Shown one piece after another: positions 57,541 to 64,000 of a DNA stretch of 64,000 nucleotides; position 1 is the first letter of the stretch; each line of letters begins with the position of its first letter. Below the pieces are notes generated by a model. The model did no database searches. It saw nothing but the letters and a program-made list of their open reading frames with translations, and was not told the origin of the DNA. This DNA is from Blumeriella jaapii (Eukaryota; Ascomycota; Leotiomycetes; Helotiales; Drepanopezizaceae). The stretch covers positions 868,001-932,000 of the forward strand of contig VWND01000013.1 of the NCBI GenBank assembly GCA_009599575.1, read 5' to 3'. A program made the position numbers and the translations under genes.

Positions 57541-60500
57541 AATGCACATCACGTGCCTGGCGTGGAAACGTTTCCTTCGGGCTTCAAAGTCTTTGCGACT
57601 GCGTTCACGAACTCTCGAATGGTGCGAGCACCGTTGGAGATGCTCAGCACCGTTGGAGATGCTCGCAGGCCCGCCATCCGCAACGGTGGGGTCCAGAACG
57701 CCGTGACCTGCCAGCCATCCTGCGGTTCTGGACCTCAGCTCTCACAGTTCTGAGATCCGTCCGAATCGGGAATCGTGGAAGGGCCACTGTCATGAGAATC
57801 CGTGGCTTGAAACATCGGTCGACCTACCCGTGAGCCCCGACCATGACTCGCGGCCGGCCGACCGTTTGCACTGGTCCGCGAGTCTGCTAGACTCGTTCTC
57901 CAGCGTAGCTTCACGCGTGCGGCGGGGAGTGCCAGCTAGCTGGTGGCGAGGCTGGGAGGCCCATCTCGAATTCGCCCGCCGTCGCTGAATCCGCGCGACC
58001 CTTACTCGCAACTTGCAGAATGCAGGTCAGGATATCTCCGCCCTTTTCCCCGACGCAGATAAGATCTCGCACCCTCCGCACGTGAAGCGCCAACCGCGAG
58101 CTGGGTCGCCATCTTGTCGTCATCGCAGCAACCAGCATCAGATCAGGACGGCGAGGGGATGCGGTGCCGGCAGCTTGGCGACCTGCTCTGCTGGCTGCTC
58201 TGCTGGCTGCTCTGCTGGCTGCTCTGGCCAGACTCGAGCGACTTCTCCCCATCGACGCCACAGCTGCGACCTCAGCGTACCGTACGAGCACGGGCCGAGC
58301 CCTTGTGTTGACGTTCTTCCGCCAGTGGCTCAGACGTCTGCCCGAGGCAGAGGAATCAGACACTTACTTACCCGAGAGACCTAGCGAGCAAGTAAACAAA
58401 GGTCTGCCGCACTTGGTCCGTGTGAGTGACGAAAACGTGAGCAGGGTCAGCCGAGAAATCTGTCAACGCTACTCCCCTCGCAGCGAAGCGAGCTGGGGTC
58501 GGCGCTCTCGATCGCAGACCTACGGTGCCGTGCCCTCGCTGGCTCAAGCCTCCTTTCGAAGCCATGTGAGGAGCTGCACTTGTACATTTGGAATGGCTTC
58601 TTTCCATCTTGTTTTCCATGCGCAGATTCCCTCCAACGTATCCGTAGCTGACGACCGGGGAAAAGGGCATGCTGCACCAACATCGCGTGGGCGGGATGGT
58701 ATCTCTGGCACAAGCGATGTCAACAAAGCATGCTCAAGTGTAGCCGACCATGTCCGGCGTGTGTCCTGAGAGGCCTAGGCAAACTTCCTGCCTTTGCAAT
58801 TCAGGCTTCAGCAGCTCCCGTGGCGATCATGTCCTCATCGCTTCCAGCTTGTCATGGATGAGAAGACCTCACTAGATGCCATCCCGACACTCTGTCCCGT
58901 CGCCTCCGTGATATGTGCTTGCCTTCCTCCAGACAGGGAGTCCTACGAGATGCAGGGTCCTACGGTCCCTACCTCGACCGCATTGTCGGCAATCTCGCTC
59001 GTCGCCCTCGTCGCCCGGTTCATTTCGTGGCATGGACGATTTCGTACGTGCTTACCCATACTTTATTTACCAATGCTGTGGCCTCCGGGACCACGTTCCC
59101 GACGAACAACGACTGCACCTGGCATCCTGGGACCACCAAACAGGAGAGGTTTGAGAGACATGTCTGTGGTCGGCTTCGGCAAATAGGCTTTTCTCTGTTC
59201 CTGATTCCGCATGAACGTGCGCCTTGGAATCGGTGGGGTAGGCCGGTACCTGAGGACGATCCCAATACTATGCCTTCTTGAGCCGTGTGTCTTGTCTCTT
59301 TCGAAGCTTTCTGGATCCGCTAAGCCGTCGATCAAAATCGGGCCTTGTCCAACCCGATGTCCGACCAGGCGTCAGCATCAATAAGACCTTGGCTTGGGAC
59401 CAGCCGCAACGTACTGTCCTGTACCTATGTACGTACATGAACATGTGAACAGTGCACACACAGGAGGTCTTGCACTCGCCATACAGGGCAGGACAAGCCC
59501 GTCTCATTCTGCAGGCTGGTGAAGCCTGGGCCACCACCCCTCCAGCAGGAGAAGTAGGAGGAGTGGGCAAGGTACTTTCACAGGAGAAGTCGTCCTCTTC
59601 TCCTCTCATCTCTCATCTCTCGGCGGCGGCGGTGGTGACACATCATGCATTCCACGATGTGCGAAACCCGATCAACCTCATGAGCTACCTGTCCCGGACT
59701 GGCTAACCTTGCATGCCCAACGAGGCGGGTTGGAAAATGGCGAGAAACTTGGCCGCGTTGCATCTGGGTCCTGCTGCAAGTCGGACGATCGCTTCGCTAA
59801 TCCAAGCAAGCAGAGATCTTTCTACTATTGCAGCGTAGACTCCCCTCTAGCTCCGACGAAACGGCGAAGATTTGCGCCATGACAGCAGAAACAGCCCGTA
59901 ATCATGTCGTCAAGGTGTCGATCGGTATACTCGCAGCCTCACATGACCATGCTCTCGCAGGACGGTACAGACGCCTTTTGCCCAGGGAGTGCTTGCGGAG
60001 ATAAAATTGAAACTTCCATAGTGGCCCACCAGATTTTAGTGCTCAGCCACTCGACTGTCCGCAACAAGTCCGTAGCGTTCCAAAACACGTGCATGGTACA
60101 GTAAGTATGCCAGCGACAGCGTCCGTTTGGGAGGGGGAGGCGCCGACCTCTACGACTCGTTTGAACGTTGCCGTGCTCGATGCGGTGCAACTCTGACGAC
60201 GCTGTGCAGTTTGCCCCGTAACTGCCAATTTGCAACAGGCTATCTCAATGTCTCACGTACTCTCACGGTGGTGATGGCATGTTCCCAAGAACTAGTGCTT
60301 CAAGTGAGTTGGTTGGCTTATCGCTTGTTACTGTTACTGTACTGTATGTATGTACCTATGTACCTAGGTAGGTGTGTAGGTATGTACAGTACCATCGGCA
60401 ACGTTTCTAGCGAACCGTCAAGGGCGACCAGTGTCTCGCACATCAAGCTGGACTCTGACCGCTCGTCAACCTCGATTTTCCACTTGGTTTTTCCTTTCTG

Positions 60501-60909
60501 TTAAATGATCCGTAGTTTCGAGGGTTGTCTCGGACTATCGAGTGATCCGGAGGATCTCGCGCAACATGTTAGAGCCCATTCCAGCCATCGAACTAGTGTT
60601 TTTGCTTCCTATCATTCATATCGTGTCTTCGTATCAAAGTCGTTGATTGCCTTGGCCGGATTCTTTTCAGTCCCTACCAGTGTGCGTGCGGGCTGGCTTC
60701 CGTCCTAATATCTCTTTTGCCAGCGTCGATGCTTCGAGCTCTTGTTCCTTTCCTTTCCCTGTCTTACCGACCCTCCCCTCAAGCCCTCTGTAATACCTTA
60801 TGTGCATGCGCGATTGTGCTTCATATATGACAGAACTAAGATGGCCCATTTGATGCTCGCTGCTTTGGTGGGCACCTTCTTCTCCCTTGTTGTTATTGGG
60901 AGAAGGGGG

Positions 60910-60912
<3 letters not shown>

Positions 60913-60953
<41 letters not shown>
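60913..60953. repeat. Poly-G run of 41 bases
   Basis: Uninterrupted G run preceded by GGGGGGGAG. Any frame across it reads poly-Gly. Length uncertain for assembly reasons. Confidence 0.88.
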
Positions 60954-61712
60954 CGCAATTACCATCTTTTCACTTACACGTAAGGTGAAGAAGAGTAGAC
61001 TTTCGAATTCCGTCTCCTATGCTAGGTCGATTGGTCACACGACCATCATCTTCGAACTGTCATCACATTGTACGATATTGCACTTTCCGGTCCAGAAAGT
61101 CTCGGTTGGCAAACGCAAGAGCATGTCAATTCGGTCGTTTAGCATGGAGCTTGTACAGTTCTTCCATGCACTCTCTACCATCACCCATGAATGCTGTGTG
61201 TTCCTCTCCCGATCGCGGTAATGTAGATGTCTCGGAGAATAAAAATCCTTGGACTTGTGAAACATGTTCAACCACTTTCCCACCATCGAGGGAGCCAAAA
61301 GCACATTGTGACATCTGCGTCTCGGCGACGTCGCTCCTGCGATCTTCTGTTCTGTGTCGTTCGGCGGGGATTCTCGAATCGTTACTTTGTACTGTACATT
61401 ATATTTCCTCGCGGTCTACCACACAGAAGCGTTTTGGATCTGGTCCCCAGCTGTCGGGCTCCAGTGAAAGCTGTCGAATGCTGTTCTTTAACGGCTTGTG
61501 TGTGCTAACTGGACACTCATCCAGTCTGGCTATATCGGAAATTAAAATTAAGCATCTGCAGCAATCCCATCCGCCAAACCACCTCCACTGAAGGCACCGA
61601 TGCTTCCACGTTGATTACCTGTACTGTACTGAAAGATCTCGAGGTTGGATGCAAACCAGCTGAGAAGTTCGGGGCTGGTTCGTCGTGCCATTCTCGTCCT
61701 CGTCGAGCTACT

Positions 61713-61732
61713 TACTGTACTGTACTGTACTA
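61713..61732. repeat. (TACTG)n pentamer repeat, representative copy
   Basis: TACTGTACTGTACTGTAC in tandem. Similar short arrays occur at 62563-62582, 62631-62644, 63094-63108 and 63799-63810 in this region alone. Confidence 0.8.
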
Positions 61733-64000
61733 ACCTAGTCCCGAAACTTCTATCCCAGGTTCCTCGCCCCAGCAGCTTGTTGCTAGATGTGACAATTCCT
61801 TTTCGTCTGTTTTGTCCCGGCAGAATATGATCCTCGCCCCCCCCCCCGGAGAACGCCTGCAGAACTTGCGGCAAGATCCCAGGATCCTGATTTTACTGTA
61901 CTGTACAGATGAGATACCTAGCTGCATGGCTCAGGTACGTACCTCTCCAAAGCCCTTTCTTCCATCAAAACTCTTGTTGCTGATCTGAAAATGTCAAATC
62001 TAGCGAGCTGTTCCCCAGGGCCCCTGTTTGATTTTTGCTTTTCATGGGCCACTGCTCCATTACTTCGGAGCCCTTCTTGATATAGACACGGGCATGACGA
62101 GGATCGTTAGTCCCTCACGCACACGGATCAAGTACCGAATCGATCTATGGATGGTCGGTGAACGGAAAGGAAAAGGCCTATGGCCTAGGGGTACTTCGTT
62201 GCCGCAACGCCTTTCGCTCTCCGAGTCACCGAGTACTGTACATGGCCATCGATATCCGAATCTTCCCCATGGCGCGTCAAATGCATCCGCCTCTGGTGCT
62301 TGTCCAGCTACGCGCTCGTCTCCGGTGTGTTGCTTCGAAACAAACTGCAAAGTGCTTGTTTTTTGTTCGAGAAGATGATGATCAGCGGGGAAAACCAACC
62401 CTTGGACTGGGTATACGAGTGTGTGTTTAAACGCCCGAAACGCAAATCCGCGTCGAGCAATATCGTGCCGATGCTTCCGGGAGTTCTCATGACGCGTCCA
62501 GCGTCCAGCTTGCGGGCGGAACCATTCTCTCGCCCGGGGAGCCAAGAATACGACAAATGATCAGTACTGTACTGTACTGTACAAGTGAATCCCGGCCGGC
62601 CTTGGGTTGCTTTTGTCTGGCCTTTGCAGGTACAGTACAGTACCGCGCAGGATCGTGGCGGTGCAGGAATGAATGTATCCTTACCATCACCAACACGCGT
62701 AACGTCCCATCGAGGCTCACCATTCATGGGTTGTTCAATCCGACCTTGAGGACAATATCTCCTTAGCGTTTGGTGTTGTCGAGCGAGGCTCTTCCGGCGG
62801 CTCACAAACCCATACGAACGGAAATAGCGTGTAGGCTCATACCCAAGCAAACCACATATCATGTTACTTCATCCTCCTCCAGCACGTCTCGATTACTTTT
62901 GTCCGAGCTGCCATGTTACTGCTTCGTCATGTCCTCAAGCTACGAGCGTACCTGGTTGGGAAGGTCCGTTGAAAAAGAAGCCGTACGGAACACCATGCTG
63001 GAGGTGGTTCACGCCTGCGCCGGCGGTCGCAGCAGAGAGAAGCTCTGCATGTTCAAGGATGACGCCAGGGAATGGACTCCGGACTCGCATTCTACAGTAC
63101 AGTACAGTGTACTCGTTCGATATCTTGGGACAAGCGGTGCGGCGACGTGACGGCACCGTCATTTGCACGATGTGGATATCAACGAGAGGCAGCGAGCCAA
63201 AAATGCTTTTTCTCGGCGGGCGAGCAGAGGCCTATAGCCGAACTTCGATCCTGGAACCCCAGGGATCTCGGGCCCTCTATCGCCATCCTGTAAATCCCAG
63301 CACCGACGACGTGGCCCTGGTGATTGACGAGTCTGCAGTTTTGTTTGGATCCGGACCGTCTCGTGCATGTCTCTTCGTTTCGTTCCGGTCCCGAGAACCA
63401 AGGCTGGGAAAACAACAACTTCATAGGACAGCTGGCCGGCAAAAGCAACTCGGCACATGCACGCTGGCTTTTGCCGTATGTTGGCAGCGCGACAACCATG
63501 GTGCAGTTCTGGCGTGGGATCGTGGGGGGTTATGTTTCCTTTTACGCCAGCCTTCACGGAGACGTTAGCTGTCAAATCACAGGCGACAAACTGTTCCGGT
63601 GTTTGCACTAGCAACATGTCTCCCTGCATCTCTCCTCGTGGCGATCATCAAACACTGGCATTTTCTGCCATGCAAATCTCGCAATATCCCCCGGGTTGGG
63701 GACAGGAAAATCCGAAAGTATCAAGCCCCTACATACACAGTGTTCGGGAGCTGGCTCATATCAGCATGGATCAGAGGCTGTGGATACAGCGTAGCATGCT
63801 GTACTGTACTGTTACATTACATCCCAACATATTTCTTTTGATATACACATAAAGTAGGCACCAAAGCGAGATCGCTGTATGTACACTACAGTACAGTATG
63901 TAGAAGAGGCTTTCCCCCCAGGTATCCCTGTTCCGAGAATCCTTATGAAGAAGTCATGTTCGGTCCACATTCGACATCGTCAGATGTATACACACATGTA

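Larger units (their letters stand above)
53000..64000. other. Gene-poor region, distal part to the window end
   Basis: 11 kb in which I recognise no gene, domain or splice-linked frame. GC content looks ordinary, not AT-rich, so it is not a RIP island. Noted: palindromic GGTACCTAGGTACC block at about 53512-53530, CCTGT repeats at 55041-55075, CTGCCG/CTG repeats at 56348-56399, a 12-bp CTGCTCTGCTGG repeat at 58188-58228, the 57457-57540 cluster, a duplicated 20-mer at 57627-57667, a 41-base G run, and more than ten GTACTGTAC/GTACAGTAC sites. A fast-evolving gene with short exons could hide here. Confidence 0.45.

Overview
The window looks like a nuclear scaffold piece from a filamentous ascomycete (Pezizomycotina; a dothideomycete is my guess, not shown). 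The evidence is compact protein genes with short introns (about 45-140 bp, GTRNGT donors, CTRAC-like branch sites), a typical mould gene complement (Dsc-type rhomboid, siderophore acyltransferase, fungal MCU), and one AT-rich degenerate Ty1/copia retrotransposon of the kind shaped by repeat-induced point mutation (RIP). I saw no rRNA, convincing tRNA or CRISPR.

Layout. 0-10 kb: F-box/LRR protein (-), a 2.9 kb low-complexity spacer, ING-family PHD-finger protein (-), cis-prenyltransferase (-) and, head-to-head with it, a Dsc2/UBAC2-like rhomboid-family membrane protein (+). 10-15 kb: a 3 kb spacer and an intronless catalase (+). 15-24.7 kb: an AT-rich island. Here a Ty1/copia element (17833-23838, 195-bp LTRs, 5-bp target duplication CTTTC) has inserted into the coding sequence of an unrecognised minus-strand gene and split it into two halves that still share one reading frame across the insertion point. 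25-33 kb: TFIIH p62/Tfb1 (-), head-to-head with 2-oxoglutarate dehydrogenase E1 (+), followed in tandem by the mitochondrial calcium uniporter (+). 33-41 kb: a small uncharacterised two-exon gene (-) in a large spacer, then a SidF/SidL-type N5-hydroxyornithine acyltransferase (+). 41-48.3 kb: two long minisatellites, a mitochondrial i-AAA protease of the Yme1 type (-), and a four-finger C2H2 transcription factor (-). 48.3-64 kb: about 15.7 kb in which I recognise no gene, rich in simple repeats, homopolymers and a recurring GTACTGTAC/GTACAGTAC pentamer-repeat motif.

There is no obvious gene cluster. The genes are mostly housekeeping: ubiquitin ligase adaptor, chromatin reader, dolichol synthesis, ER/Golgi quality control, peroxide removal, transcription/repair, TCA cycle, mitochondrial calcium and proteolysis, iron acquisition. 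Two relations stand out: KGD1 and MCU lie 0.4 kb apart in tandem, and two gene pairs share short divergent promoters. Exon boundaries were read by eye from splice consensus and frame continuity; where more than one solution fits, the entry says so.
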